The position numbers and the translations under genes are program-made. A DNA stretch of 53,889 nucleotides from positions 1 through 53,889 of the forward strand of contig DASZJD010000037.1 of the NCBI GenBank assembly GCA_035948415.1, read 5' to 3'. Below the pieces are notes generated by a model. It did no database searches. It was not told the origin of the DNA and saw nothing but the letters and a program-made list of their open reading frames with translations. This document shows, one piece after another, positions 14,628-22,688 of this stretch (position 1 is its first letter; each line of letters begins with the position of its first letter). This DNA comes from Acidimicrobiia bacterium. GTDB taxonomy: Bacteria > Actinomycetota > Acidimicrobiia > IMCC26256 > PALSA-555.

Positions 14628-15794
14628 TCAGTCGTCGATGTGCCAGATGCGCGCCGCGTTCTCGCCGATGATCTTGGCCTTCTCGGCGTTCGGGATGTGA
14701 CCCATCGTGTCTTCGATGACCTTCCGCGAGTACGGCCAGTCGTTGCCGTGGTGCGGGTAGTCGCTGGACCACATGATGTTGTCGATCCCGGCCGCGTGCC
14801 GCAGGGCGATTCCCGACCGGTCGGTGATGAACGTTGCCGCGTTGTTCCGGTACCAGTACGCGGACGGCGGCTCCTTGATCGGCAGGTCCCCCCACACCCG
14901 GTTCCGCCAGTAGCGGTCGTCGATCGCCTCGATGAGGTGCGGGATCCACCCGACGCCGGTCTCGATCCAGCACATCTGGAGCTCGGGGAACCGCTCGAAG
15001 ACGCCCGTGAAGATCATCTGGGTGATGTTGCCGGCGCACATCGAGAAGACGTGGCTCATGCCCCCGATCGCCTTCGCGCGCGTCGCCTCGCTCGTCATGT
15101 CGTACATCGCGCTGCCGGTCCTCGCCGCCGACTTGCGCGCCGTCGCCCGCTGCTTCCGGCTGACGATGTTGATGTGGACGGCGACGGGGATGCCCTCGTC
15201 GACCGCGGCGGCCCAGAACGGGTCATCGTCAGCCGAGAGGCTTTCCTTCCCGGAGGGCCAGTTCGAGATGATCACGCCCTTCGCGCCGCGAGCCTTCGCC
15301 TTGCGGAGCGCGTCGACCGCCTGATCGACGCCGAGCGACGGCATCTGGGCCAGGCCGATGAGGCGGCTGGGATCCGGCGCGCAGAACTCCTCGAACAGGA
15401 AGTTGTTGTAGGCGTCGATGCCGGCGAGCACGAAGTCGTCGTCGTCGTCGCCCAGGAAGTGGCTGATCGTCCGCTGCGGCGGGTAGAGCACCTCGGCCCA
15501 CACCCCGTCGATGTCCATGTCCTTCAGCCGCTCGGCGCCGTTGTAGCAGCCGGGGCGAGCGTCCGCGTAGGTGACCCCGAACCACCGGAACTTGTCCCAC
15601 GGCATGCCGGGCGTCGACACGAGGCCGATGGGGTCGGGATCGCCGCCCACCGCGGTCAGCCACGCGTCGCCCCCGGCCGGGTCCTTGGCCAGCTTCGGCG
15701 CCTTCTCCTGGAAGCGCTCCGGCAGCCAGTTCTTCCAGATGTCCGGCGGTTCCAGGATGTGACAGTCGGCGTCGACGACGCGGACCTCGCTCAT
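14628..15794 (-). CDS. Amidohydrolase-2 family metal-dependent hydrolase/decarboxylase
   Basis: 388 residues from the ATG at 15794, preceded by GGAGGAG; a TTG four codons earlier lies inside the Shine-Dalgarno sequence and is unlikely. Metal-ligand motifs: DADCHILEP at residues 8-16, a conserved His in VAVHINIVS, HVFSMCAGNI, and the C-terminal WSSDYPHHGNDWPYSR Asp. TIM-barrel amidohydrolase-2 proteins hydrolyse or decarboxylate cyclic and aromatic acids; actinobacterial copies commonly lie among CoA-catabolic genes. The substrate is not predictable. It diverges from the CoA-transferase across an operator palindrome. Confidence 0.85.
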   Translation of the reverse strand: MSEVRVVDADCHILEPPDIWKNWLPERFQEKAPKLAKDPAGGDAWLTAVGGDPDPIGLVSTPGMPWDKFRWFGVTYADARPGCYNGAERLKDMDIDGVWAEVLYPPQRTISHFLGDDDDDFVLAGIDAYNNFLFEEFCAPDPSRLIGLAQMPSLGVDQAVDALRKAKARGAKGVIISNWPSGKESLSADDDPFWAAAVDEGIPVAVHINIVSRKQRATARKSAARTGSAMYDMTSEATRAKAIGGMSHVFSMCAGNITQMIFTGVFERFPELQMCWIETGVGWIPHLIEAIDDRYWRNRVWGDLPIKEPPSAYWYRNNAATFITDRSGIALRHAAGIDNIMWSSDYPHHGNDWPYSRKVIEDTMGHIPNAEKAKIIGENAARIWHIDD

Positions 15795-15825
15795 CGGCTC
15801 CTCCAAGCTCGGCCGTCGAGCCGCC

Positions 15826-15852
15826 AGAGTAGGCTGACGCCAGCGTCAGCAA
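15826..15852 (-). promoter_or_regulatory. Putative amidohydrolase promoter overlapping the operator
   Basis: Minus-strand TTGCTG (15847-15852) and TACTCT (15826-15831) are separated by 15 bp. The operator palindrome at 15835-15848 fills the spacer, so bound protein would block RNA polymerase. The short spacer makes this assignment tentative. Confidence 0.35.
15830..15849 (+). promoter_or_regulatory. Shared operator palindrome fused to a -10 element (site 1)
   Basis: TAGGCT (15830-15835) is a TANNNT -10 for the CoA-transferase; its last T is the first base of TGACGCCAGCGTCA (15835-15848), whose 6-base arms are perfectly inverted. C and G flank it, making 16 bp. The same arrangement recurs at 19656 and 44598. 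Confidence 0.6.
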
Positions 15853-15856
15853 CACC

Positions 15857-18256
15857 TTGCCGGGGCACCGACCGGGCCGCCCCGGGCTCGCGGTCCAGGA
15901 GGAAGCACTGGCGACGGCCCTGCTCGACGGCCTGCGCGTCCTCGACCTGGCCGGCGAGCCGGCGGCGATGACCGGCCGCATCCTCGCCGACCTCGGCGCG
16001 CAGGTCGTGCTCGTCGAGCCGCCGGGCGGCCATCCGCTGCGGGTGCAGGCCGCCCGGTTCCTCGCCTGGGGCGCCGGGAAGGATCCCGTCACCGTCACCG
16101 GCCCCGACGACCCCGCCCTCGACCGACTGCTCGGCGGCGCCGACCTCGTCGTCGACACGCCGGGCTTCCCCGGCGCCCTCACGCTCGATCCGGCGCGGGC
16201 GCCGGACGCGGTGTGGGTCAGCGTCACCCCCTTCGGCGGGCGCGGGCCCCGCAGCGGCTGGTCCGCGAGCGACCTCGGGGTCATGGCGGCGAGCGCCAAC
16301 ATGTACTCCACCGGGGATCCCGACCGCGCGCCCGTCCGCTGCACCGAGCCGTCCGGGTACGCGCACACCGGCCCCGAGGCCGCCTTCGCGGCCCTGACCG
16401 CGCTGTGGACCGGGCGCCCACAGCGCGTCGACGTCTCCATGCAGGAGACCGTCTTCTCGGCCAACATGGGGACGCCGGCGCGCTTCCCCCAGACCGGGTT
16501 CCGCGGCGTCCGCCGCGGCGCGAGCATCGGCCGCACCCGCGAGATCTGGCCGACCCGCGACGGGTTCGTGTCGTTCGGGCTGCGAGGCGGCAAGGCCCGG
16601 GTGCCGAGCCTCCGGCTCATCACCCGCCTCGTCGCCGACGCCGGCCTCGACGCCTCCGCGCTCGAGGCGCAGGACTGGTCGACGTGGTCGCCGAACAGCG
16701 CCGACGACGCGGTGCTGCGCGCCGTCGAGGCCCCGATCGCCGAGTACTTCGCCACGCGCACGATGCAGGAGCTCTACGACACCGCGTGCGCGACGAACCT
16801 CATGCTGGCGCCGGCGAACTCGCCCCGGGAGATCCTGGCCAGCCTCCAGCTCGAGGCGCGCGGGTTCTTCACCACGCTGGGATCGGTCCCCCAGTTCCCC
16901 GCCACGTTCGTCCACGTGCGCGACCGGCATGGCAAGGTCGACCCCGCCGGGCCGCGCGCGCCCGCACCCGAGGAGGCCGGCGGCCCGACCCCGCCGACCT
17001 GGTCCGCCGGGCCGCGTCCCTCGCCGCGGCCCGGACCACCGACCGAGGGAGCGTGGCACGGGGTCCGGATCCTCGAGTTCGGATCCGGGGCTGCGGGGCC
17101 GATCGCGACGCGCTACTTCGTGGAGCACGGGGCCACCGTCTTGCGCGTCGAGTCGCGCAGCCGTCCCGACTTCCTCCGGGTCTACGCCCTCGGCCCCGAC
17201 AACCCGCACGGGCTCGAGGGGGCCCCCATGTACGACGCGCTGAACGTCGGGAAGCGCAACGTGACCCTGAACCTGAAGGACCCCGACGCGGTGGAGCTGG
17301 TGCGTCGGCTCGTCGTTGAGTGGGCCGACGCCGTCGCTGAGAACTTCGCGCCGCGCGCCATGAAGTCGTTCGGGCTCGACTACGACTCCCTGGCGGCCCG
17401 CAAGCCCGACCTCGTGATGGTGAGCGCGTGCCTGAACGGCCAGACCGGCCCCCACCGCGACTATCCCGGGTTCGGCGGCCAGGGGGCCGCGCTCTCGGGC
17501 TTCAACTGGCTGACCGGCTGGCCCGACCGGGCGCCCGTCGGCCCCCACGGCACGATCACCGACTCGCTCGCACCCCGGTTCGTCGCCACCGCGCTCGCCG
17601 CCGGCCTCGACTACCGGCGTCGGACCGGGCGCGGCGTCTACCTCGACCTGGCCCAGGTCGAGACCGGCGTGTACTCGCTCGCCCCGTGGCTCATCGCCTA
17701 CCAGCGCGACGGGGTCGTCGGCACCCGAGCCGGCAACCGGAGCCCGCGCGCCGTGCCCCACGGCGCGTTCCGCTGCGCGCCCGAGGCCGGCGTCGACGAC
17801 CGCTGGGTCGCGCTCGCGACCTGGACCGACGAGGCCTGGGGCGCCCTGGCCGCGGTGGTCGGACTCGACGACCCGGAGCTGGCGACGGTCGCCGCCCGCC
17901 AGGCCCGTATCGACGAGGTCGAAGCCGCGGTCGAGGCCTGGACCTCCGGGCGCACCCGCGCCGCGGTGTGCGAGGCCCTGCAGCCCCTCGGCATCGAGGC
18001 GGTGCCCGTGGAGGACTTCGGCGACGTCCACGACGACCCGCAGGTCGCGGCGCGCGACCACTTCGTGCCGCTCGTGCACCCGGTGATGGGACCCGGCTGG
18101 TACGAGCGCACCGGCTTCCGCCTCTCCGACAGCCCGGCCGGCTACAAGCGGGCGGGCCCCACCCTCGGCCAGGACAACGACTGGGTCCTCGGGGAGCTGC
18201 TCGGCCTCTCGTCCGCCGAGCAGGACCGGCTGCGAGAGCAGGGCGCCGTCGAGTGA
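15857..18256 (+). CDS. Double-domain CaiB/BaiF (class III) CoA-transferase
   Basis: 799 residues from TTG at 15857, or 782 if CTG at 15908 is used; the latter has AGGAGG 5 nt upstream and begins just before the conserved LLDGLRVLDLA, so I favour it biologically. Two tandem CaiB/BaiF domains (about 20-355 and 400-795), each with its own catalytic Asp region: VDVSMQET in the first half, LDLAQVET in the second. Class III enzymes move CoA between acyl-CoA and a free acid. Fused pairs occur in actinobacterial catabolic clusters. The promoter carries the shared operator, suggesting substrate-induced expression. Confidence 0.85.
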   Translation: MPGHRPGRPGLAVQEEALATALLDGLRVLDLAGEPAAMTGRILADLGAQVVLVEPPGGHPLRVQAARFLAWGAGKDPVTVTGPDDPALDRLLGGADLVVDTPGFPGALTLDPARAPDAVWVSVTPFGGRGPRSGWSASDLGVMAASANMYSTGDPDRAPVRCTEPSGYAHTGPEAAFAALTALWTGRPQRVDVSMQETVFSANMGTPARFPQTGFRGVRRGASIGRTREIWPTRDGFVSFGLRGGKARVPSLRLITRLVADAGLDASALEAQDWSTWSPNSADDAVLRAVEAPIAEYFATRTMQELYDTACATNLMLAPANSPREILASLQLEARGFFTTLGSVPQFPATFVHVRDRHGKVDPAGPRAPAPEEAGGPTPPTWSAGPRPSPRPGPPTEGAWHGVRILEFGSGAAGPIATRYFVEHGATVLRVESRSRPDFLRVYALGPDNPHGLEGAPMYDALNVGKRNVTLNLKDPDAVELVRRLVVEWADAVAENFAPRAMKSFGLDYDSLAARKPDLVMVSACLNGQTGPHRDYPGFGGQGAALSGFNWLTGWPDRAPVGPHGTITDSLAPRFVATALAAGLDYRRRTGRGVYLDLAQVETGVYSLAPWLIAYQRDGVVGTRAGNRSPRAVPHGAFRCAPEAGVDDRWVALATWTDEAWGALAAVVGLDDPELATVAARQARIDEVEAAVEAWTSGRTRAAVCEALQPLGIEAVPVEDFGDVHDDPQVAARDHFVPLVHPVMGPGWYERTGFRLSDSPAGYKRAGPTLGQDNDWVLGELLGLSSAEQDRLREQGAVE

Positions 18257-18280
18257 CGGCGTCCCGACGTCAGCGGCCGC

Positions 18281-19057
18281 TCATGCCGGCATGCAGGCGC
18301 CGCCGTCGACGCACAGCACCTGACCCGTCACGAGCTCAGCGTCGTCGCTGGCGAAGAACAGCGCCGCCCCCGTGAGGTCCCAGGCGTCGAGCTTGCGCTT
18401 CATGGCGCTCATCATCGGGAGCATGTCGATGATGCTGTCGGGGACGATCTTCTTCGTCGCTTCGGTCATCGTGACACCCGGAGCGATGCAGTTCACGGTG
18501 ATGTTGTACTGACCGAGCTGGCCGGCCAGGAACTTCGTGAGCCCGACGACGCCCCACTTGGTCTGGCTGTAGGTGAACGCCGCCACCTCGTGGAAGTCGC
18601 CCGGTGGCGTCATGTTGTAGATATAGGCCGCGCCGGAGGACTGGTTGATGATCCGCCCGCGGTGCTGCTCCACCATGTGGGGCGCGCAGGCGCGGGCCAT
18701 GAGCCACGCGCCGTGCAGGTTCACGTCGAAGACGCGCTTCAGGTACCCGTAGTCGTTGCGCTCGTTGTCGATGTCGTAGTACAGGGCGGCGTTGTTGACG
18801 AGGATGTCGAGCCGGCCGAACCGCTGCTTCGTCTCCGCCGCGCAGTCGAGCGCCGACTGCTCGTCCGAGATGTCCGTGCGGACGAACTCGACGTCGCCCT
18901 TGCCGTCGAGGTGCTGCATCGCGGAGCGGGCGCGGTCCTCGTTGATCTCGGCCACGACGACCTTCGCTCCCTCCTGGAGGAAGCGCTCGGCGTAGGCCAA
19001 GCCGATCCCCTGCCCGGCGCCGGTGATCACGGCCACCCGGTCCTCCAGCCGACCCAT
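18281..19057 (-). CDS. SDR-family oxidoreductase
   Basis: 258 residues from the ATG at 19057 (AGAGGACCGGG precedes it; a second ATG six codons earlier is possible). TGAGQGIG binds the nucleotide, NNAA follows strand 4, and the active site is Ser of QSSGAAY plus YSQTK. An acidic residue after strand 2 (AEINEDR) favours NAD. Likely an alcohol or 3-hydroxyacyl-CoA dehydrogenase. Lies 30 bp downstream of the HTD2-like dehydratase in the same operon, giving a hydration-then-oxidation pair. Confidence 0.86.
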   Translation of the reverse strand: MGRLEDRVAVITGAGQGIGLAYAERFLQEGAKVVVAEINEDRARSAMQHLDGKGDVEFVRTDISDEQSALDCAAETKQRFGRLDILVNNAALYYDIDNERNDYGYLKRVFDVNLHGAWLMARACAPHMVEQHRGRIINQSSGAAYIYNMTPPGDFHEVAAFTYSQTKWGVVGLTKFLAGQLGQYNITVNCIAPGVTMTEATKKIVPDSIIDMLPMMSAMKRKLDAWDLTGAALFFASDDAELVTGQVLCVDGGACMPA

Positions 19058-19087
19058 CCCGGTCCTCTCCTCCATCGCTCGACCGGC

Positions 19088-19591
19088 TCAGCCCTTGCGG
19101 GTCCGGCCGATCAGGTTGAACGTCTCGGTGACGACGGGCGCCTTCGACTGCTCGTGCCGCCACGTGGTCTCGACGACGACGAAGGTCATGACCGCGGCGT
19201 CGGTCTCGCGCTCGTAGACGGCCAGGATCTTCCCCTCCCCCACCAGCACGTCCCCGACGACGATCGGGCGGTGGTAGGTGAACTCCTGCTCGCCGTGGAG
19301 GATGAGCGCGCCCTTCCCGTACAGCTCGCCCATGACCGCGTGCATCGGGTTCTGGCCCACGGTCGGGTCCTCGGGCTGCTCCTCCTCCCACCGGCCCATG
19401 TGCTGCATCGCGAACGAGAACGTGGGCGGGGCCGGGATCGAGTCGAAGCCGGCGGCGCGCGCCGCCTTCGGATCCCGGTACACCGGGTTGTCGTCCTGCA
19501 CCGCGGCGGCGAAGAAGCTCACCGGGCCGCGCTCGATCCGAACCTTGAACGCGCCGGTGGGTTTCCCGACGATGCTCGTGTCGACAGCCAT
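19088..19591 (-). CDS. HTD2/FAS1-like MaoC-type dehydratase (N-terminal hotdog domain)
   Basis: 167 residues from ATG with GGGAG upstream. Features of the MaoC N-terminal hotdog family: an early KVRIERGPVSFFAAAVQDDNPVY segment, PAPPTFSFAM, LHGEQEFTYHRPIVVGD. Members pair with a MaoC-type partner to hydrate enoyl-CoA or enoyl-ACP; no second hotdog gene adjoins here, but a related protein lies at 47256. First gene of the minus operon reading from the operator at 19661. Confidence 0.8.
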   Translation of the reverse strand: MAVDTSIVGKPTGAFKVRIERGPVSFFAAAVQDDNPVYRDPKAARAAGFDSIPAPPTFSFAMQHMGRWEEEQPEDPTVGQNPMHAVMGELYGKGALILHGEQEFTYHRPIVVGDVLVGEGKILAVYERETDAAVMTFVVVETTWRHEQSKAPVVTETFNLIGRTRKG

Positions 19592-19651
19592 GTGTGGGTT
19601 CTCCCTCGTCTTCGGCGACGACGCGCGTGGTTGTCCAGCGCGTCGGCGGCC

Positions 19652-19657
19652 GCGATA
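19652..19657 (-). promoter_or_regulatory. Putative -10 (TATCGC) of the hotdog/SDR operon
   Basis: On the minus strand TTGAAA is followed by 19 bp and TATCGC. The spacer holds the complete operator palindrome. A 19-bp spacer filled by a dyad is typical of MerR-regulated promoters, though the -10 match is weak. Confidence 0.35.
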
Positions 19658-19675
19658 CGGTGACGCCGGCGTCAG
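19656..19675 (+). promoter_or_regulatory. Shared operator palindrome fused to a -10 element (site 2, perfect)
   Basis: TACGGT (19656-19661), with TTGTCC 19 bp upstream, is the likely plus promoter. Its last T begins TGACGCCGGCGTCA (19661-19674), a 14-bp perfect palindrome. Divergent genes on both sides are acyl-CoA catabolic. Confidence 0.62.
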
Positions 19676-19703
19676 TTTTCAACGAAGGAGGAAGGGCTCG
19701 CAA

Positions 19704-20642
19704 ATGGGCTTGCTCGACGGGAAAGTGGCGGTCGTCACCGGAGCGGGGAACGGCGTCGGGCGCGGCGAGGCGATCCTGCTCGCCGACCACGGCGCGAAGG
19801 TGGTCGTCAACGACCTCGGCGGCTCGGTGACCGGCGACGGGAGCGGCGACCAGCGCGTCGCCGACGAGGTCGTCGACGTGATCGCCGGCCGCGGCGGCGA
19901 GGCCCTCGCCAACTACAGCAGCGTCGCCGACTTCGACGAGGCCAAGAGCATCGTCGACGCGGCCCTCGACCGCTTCGGCCGGCTCGACGCGATCGTCAAC
20001 AACGCCGGCGTGCTGCGGGACCGGATGATGTTCTCGATGAGCCCGGAGGACTTCGACACGGTCCTGAAGGTGCACCTGTACGGGACCTGGAACACCATGC
20101 ACCACGCCTCGGTGTACTGGCGGGCCGAATCGAAGGAGGGCCGCCAGCCCAGCGCGTCGATCGTCAACACCGTCTCGAGCGCCGGGCTCCAGGGCCAGGC
20201 CAGCCAGATCAACTACGGCGCCGCGAAGGCGGGCATCGCGGCCATGACGGTCATCGCCAGCCTCGAGCTCTCCCGCTACGGCGTCCGGGCCAACTGCATC
20301 GGGCCCGGGGGGTTCACCCGCATGGTCGGCCAAGCCCGGGCCGACATCGAGGTGAGGCACCCCGAGGAGTACACCGCGTTCGACCCCATGAACCCCGGCA
20401 ACTCGGCGCCGGCGGTGGCGTGGCTCGTCTCCGACGACTCGAAGCCCGTGACCGGCCAGGTCCTCCGCATGGTCGGGAACTCGCTCTGCGTGTACGAGCC
20501 CTGGCGCATGGGCGAGGAGTTCTTCGCCACCGACAAGGACGGCAGCCCCACCCAGTGGGACCCGGCCCAGGTCGGCCACATCCTGAACCGCTACGTGTTC
20601 CACACCGCCAACCCGGGCATCGACGCGCAGCGCCGGAGGTAG
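19704..20642 (+). CDS. SDR, MFE2-like 3-hydroxyacyl-CoA dehydrogenase
   Basis: 312 residues from ATG with a strong GAAGGAGGAAGGG upstream. It resembles the dehydrogenase domain of peroxisomal multifunctional enzyme type 2: VAVVTGAGNGVGRGEA, VVVNDLGGSVTGDG (typical of this group), NNAGVLRDRM, active-site Ser in VSSAGLQGQ and YGAAK. It probably oxidises (3R)-3-hydroxyacyl-CoA with NAD; HTD2/MaoC-type hydratases make that stereoisomer, so the divergent gene at 19591 is a natural partner. The crotonase follows 9 nt downstream. Confidence 0.87.
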   Translation: MGLLDGKVAVVTGAGNGVGRGEAILLADHGAKVVVNDLGGSVTGDGSGDQRVADEVVDVIAGRGGEALANYSSVADFDEAKSIVDAALDRFGRLDAIVNNAGVLRDRMMFSMSPEDFDTVLKVHLYGTWNTMHHASVYWRAESKEGRQPSASIVNTVSSAGLQGQASQINYGAAKAGIAAMTVIASLELSRYGVRANCIGPGGFTRMVGQARADIEVRHPEEYTAFDPMNPGNSAPAVAWLVSDDSKPVTGQVLRMVGNSLCVYEPWRMGEEFFATDKDGSPTQWDPAQVGHILNRYVFHTANPGIDAQRRR

Positions 20643-20651
20643 CGGCCGCCG

Positions 20652-21488
20652 ATGGGCTCCTTCCCCGACTACGAGACGCTCGGCTACGAGGAGCGCAACG
20701 GTGTCGCCTGGGTGACCCTGAACCGGCCTGAGCGTCACAACGCCTTCAACTCCCTCATGCAGCGCGAGCTCCACGACTGCTGGCGGTCCCTGCGCTGGCA
20801 GGAGTCGGTGCGCTGCGTCGTCCTCACCGGAGCCGGCGACCGGGCCTTCTGCACCGGCATCGACCGCATGGAGCAGATGGGCGGCGACACCGACGAGACC
20901 ACGGACGCCACCGTGGTCGGCTCCCACGGCGGGACGCCGTTCCACTTCAACGACCCCGGCGACAACATCGGGCCGAAGAGCTCCGATCTCTGGAAGCCGG
21001 TGATCGCCGCCGTCAACGGCATGGCCTGCGGCGGCGCCTTCTACATGCTCGGCGAGGTCGAGTTCATCATCGCCGCCGAGCACGCCACGTTCTTCGACCC
21101 GCACGTCACCTACGGGATGACGGCGGCGTTCGAGCCCATCCACATGTCCGGCCGCATGCCGTTCGGCGAGATCATGCGCCTCTCGCTGCTCGGGAACTAC
21201 GAGCGGCTGTCGGCGCGCCGGGCCTTCGAGGTCGGCCTGGTGTCGGAGGTGGTCCCCGGGCCGGAGCTGGCGGCCGCGGCGACGTGGGCGGCCGAGGCGA
21301 TCGCGTCGCAGCCGCAGCTCGCGATCCAGGGGACGGTGCGCGCGATCTGGGCCGCCCGCGAGCTCTCCAATCGCCAGGCGGTGGCCCTCGGCTACGCCTT
21401 CGTCGGTCTCGGCACCGACCAGGACTCCCTCGCCGAAGGGCAGCGCCGCTTCGAGTCGGGAGAGCGGATCGAGTGGCGGCTGCGCTGA
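20652..21488 (+). CDS. Crotonase-family protein with altered catalytic positions
   Basis: 278 residues. LNRPERHNAFNSL, RAFCTGIDRM and NGMACGGAFYML place it in the crotonase family. The two hydratase glutamates are replaced (aromatic residue in GGAFYML, His in FFDPHVTYGM), so it is not a standard hydratase; it may be an isomerase, hydrolase or retro-Claisen enzyme. An aromatic/acidic insert lies near residues 75-105 (GGDTDETTD). Between the MFE2-like SDR and an Ltp gene, it fits a side-chain degradation cassette. Confidence 0.83.
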   Translation: MGSFPDYETLGYEERNGVAWVTLNRPERHNAFNSLMQRELHDCWRSLRWQESVRCVVLTGAGDRAFCTGIDRMEQMGGDTDETTDATVVGSHGGTPFHFNDPGDNIGPKSSDLWKPVIAAVNGMACGGAFYMLGEVEFIIAAEHATFFDPHVTYGMTAAFEPIHMSGRMPFGEIMRLSLLGNYERLSARRAFEVGLVSEVVPGPELAAAATWAAEAIASQPQLAIQGTVRAIWAARELSNRQAVALGYAFVGLGTDQDSLAEGQRRFESGERIEWRLR

Positions 21489-21519
21489 CCGGGTCCGGCG
21501 CGCCCCTCCGGAGCCCGCG

Positions 21520-22674
21520 CTGACCGCTCCGGGCACCGGGGTCGCCATCGTCGGCGCGGCCCTGTCGGACTGCGGGCGGGTCGACACGAAGTCGGCGTTC
21601 GACCTGCACTTCCAGGCCGCGAGCCGCGCCATCGCCGACGCCGGGCTCACCAAGGACGACGTCGACGGGTTCGCGTCGTGCGGCACCGGGATCCTCGCGC
21701 CGATCCAGGTGGCCGAGTACTGCGGCCTCCGACCGAGCTGGGTCGACGGCACCCAAGTCGGCGGCAGCACCTGGGAGTTCATGGTCGAGCACGCGGCGGC
21801 GGCCATCGCGGCCGGCCACGCCGAGACCGTCGTGCTCGCCTACGGGTCGACGGCCCGGGCCGACCTGAAGCGCCGCCGTCGGACCGCGAACCTGTCGTTC
21901 GGCGACCGGGGCCCCCTGCAGTTTGAGGTGCCGTACGGGCACACGCTCATCGCCAAGTACGCGATGTCGGCGCGTCGCCACATGCACGAGTTCGGCACCA
22001 CCCTCGACCAGCTGGCCGAGATCGCGGTGTCGACCCGCTCGAACGCGGCGCTGAACCCCGAGGCCTACTACCGGGACCCGATCACGATCGAGGACGTGCA
22101 CCGATCCCGGCTCATCGCCGACCCGCTCACGAAGCTGCACTGCTGCATCCGAAGCGACGGGGGCGGCGCGGTCGTGCTGACGTCGGCGGATCGGGCTCGC
22201 GACCTGCGCCAGACCCCGGTGTGGGTGCTCGGCACGGGCGAGGCGGTCTCCCACACCGCAATGACCGAGTGGCCCGACTTCACCGAGTCCCCGGCCCGGC
22301 GCTCGGCCGCGCCCGCGTTCGCACGAGCGGGGGTGACGCCCGCGGACGTCGACTGCTGCCAGATCTACGACGCGTTCACGCCGATGGTGCTGCTCACGCT
22401 CGAGGCGCTGGGCTTCTGCGGACGGGGCGAGGGCGGGCCGTTCGTCGCCGATGGCCGGCTGCGCGTCGGTGGGGCGCTCCCGACCAACACCGACGGCGGC
22501 GGGCTCTCGGCCTGTCATCCCGGCATGCGCGGGATGTTCCTGCTCGTCGAGGCGGTCCGGCAGCTGCGCGGCGAGGCCGGCGCCCGACAGGTGCCCGACG
22601 CCCAGCTGTGCTGCGTGAACGGCACCGGCGGCTGGTTCTCGTCGGCGTCGACGGTGATCCTGGGCCGCGACTGA
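21520..22674 (+). CDS. Second Ltp-type thiolase-fold protein (probable CTG start)
   Basis: 384 residues if translation starts at CTG 21520. The conserved Ltp N-terminus (VAIVGAALSDCGR, FDLHFQAASRAI, GFASCGTG) lies upstream of the first ATG/GTG/TTG, the GTG at 21709. No standard start exists in this frame for over 200 nt before 21520, while GGAG stands 6 nt before the CTG. QIYDAFTPMVLL has Tyr at the thiolase His position, and LPTNTDGGGLSACHPG is the C-terminal glycine motif. It probably cleaves or transfers acyl-CoA. Unlike the copy at 11715 it has no DUF35 gene beside it. Confidence 0.82.
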   Translation: MTAPGTGVAIVGAALSDCGRVDTKSAFDLHFQAASRAIADAGLTKDDVDGFASCGTGILAPIQVAEYCGLRPSWVDGTQVGGSTWEFMVEHAAAAIAAGHAETVVLAYGSTARADLKRRRRTANLSFGDRGPLQFEVPYGHTLIAKYAMSARRHMHEFGTTLDQLAEIAVSTRSNAALNPEAYYRDPITIEDVHRSRLIADPLTKLHCCIRSDGGGAVVLTSADRARDLRQTPVWVLGTGEAVSHTAMTEWPDFTESPARRSAAPAFARAGVTPADVDCCQIYDAFTPMVLLTLEALGFCGRGEGGPFVADGRLRVGGALPTNTDGGGLSACHPGMRGMFLLVEAVRQLRGEAGARQVPDAQLCCVNGTGGWFSSASTVILGRD

Positions 22675-22688
22675 CGGGGCGGCCGGGG

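Noticed and set aside
18250-18280. TGACG-n9-CGTCA between the CoA-transferase and SDR stop codons
   Set aside because: Spacing differs from the operator, no promoter is expected between convergent genes, and the repeat partly overlaps a stop codon.
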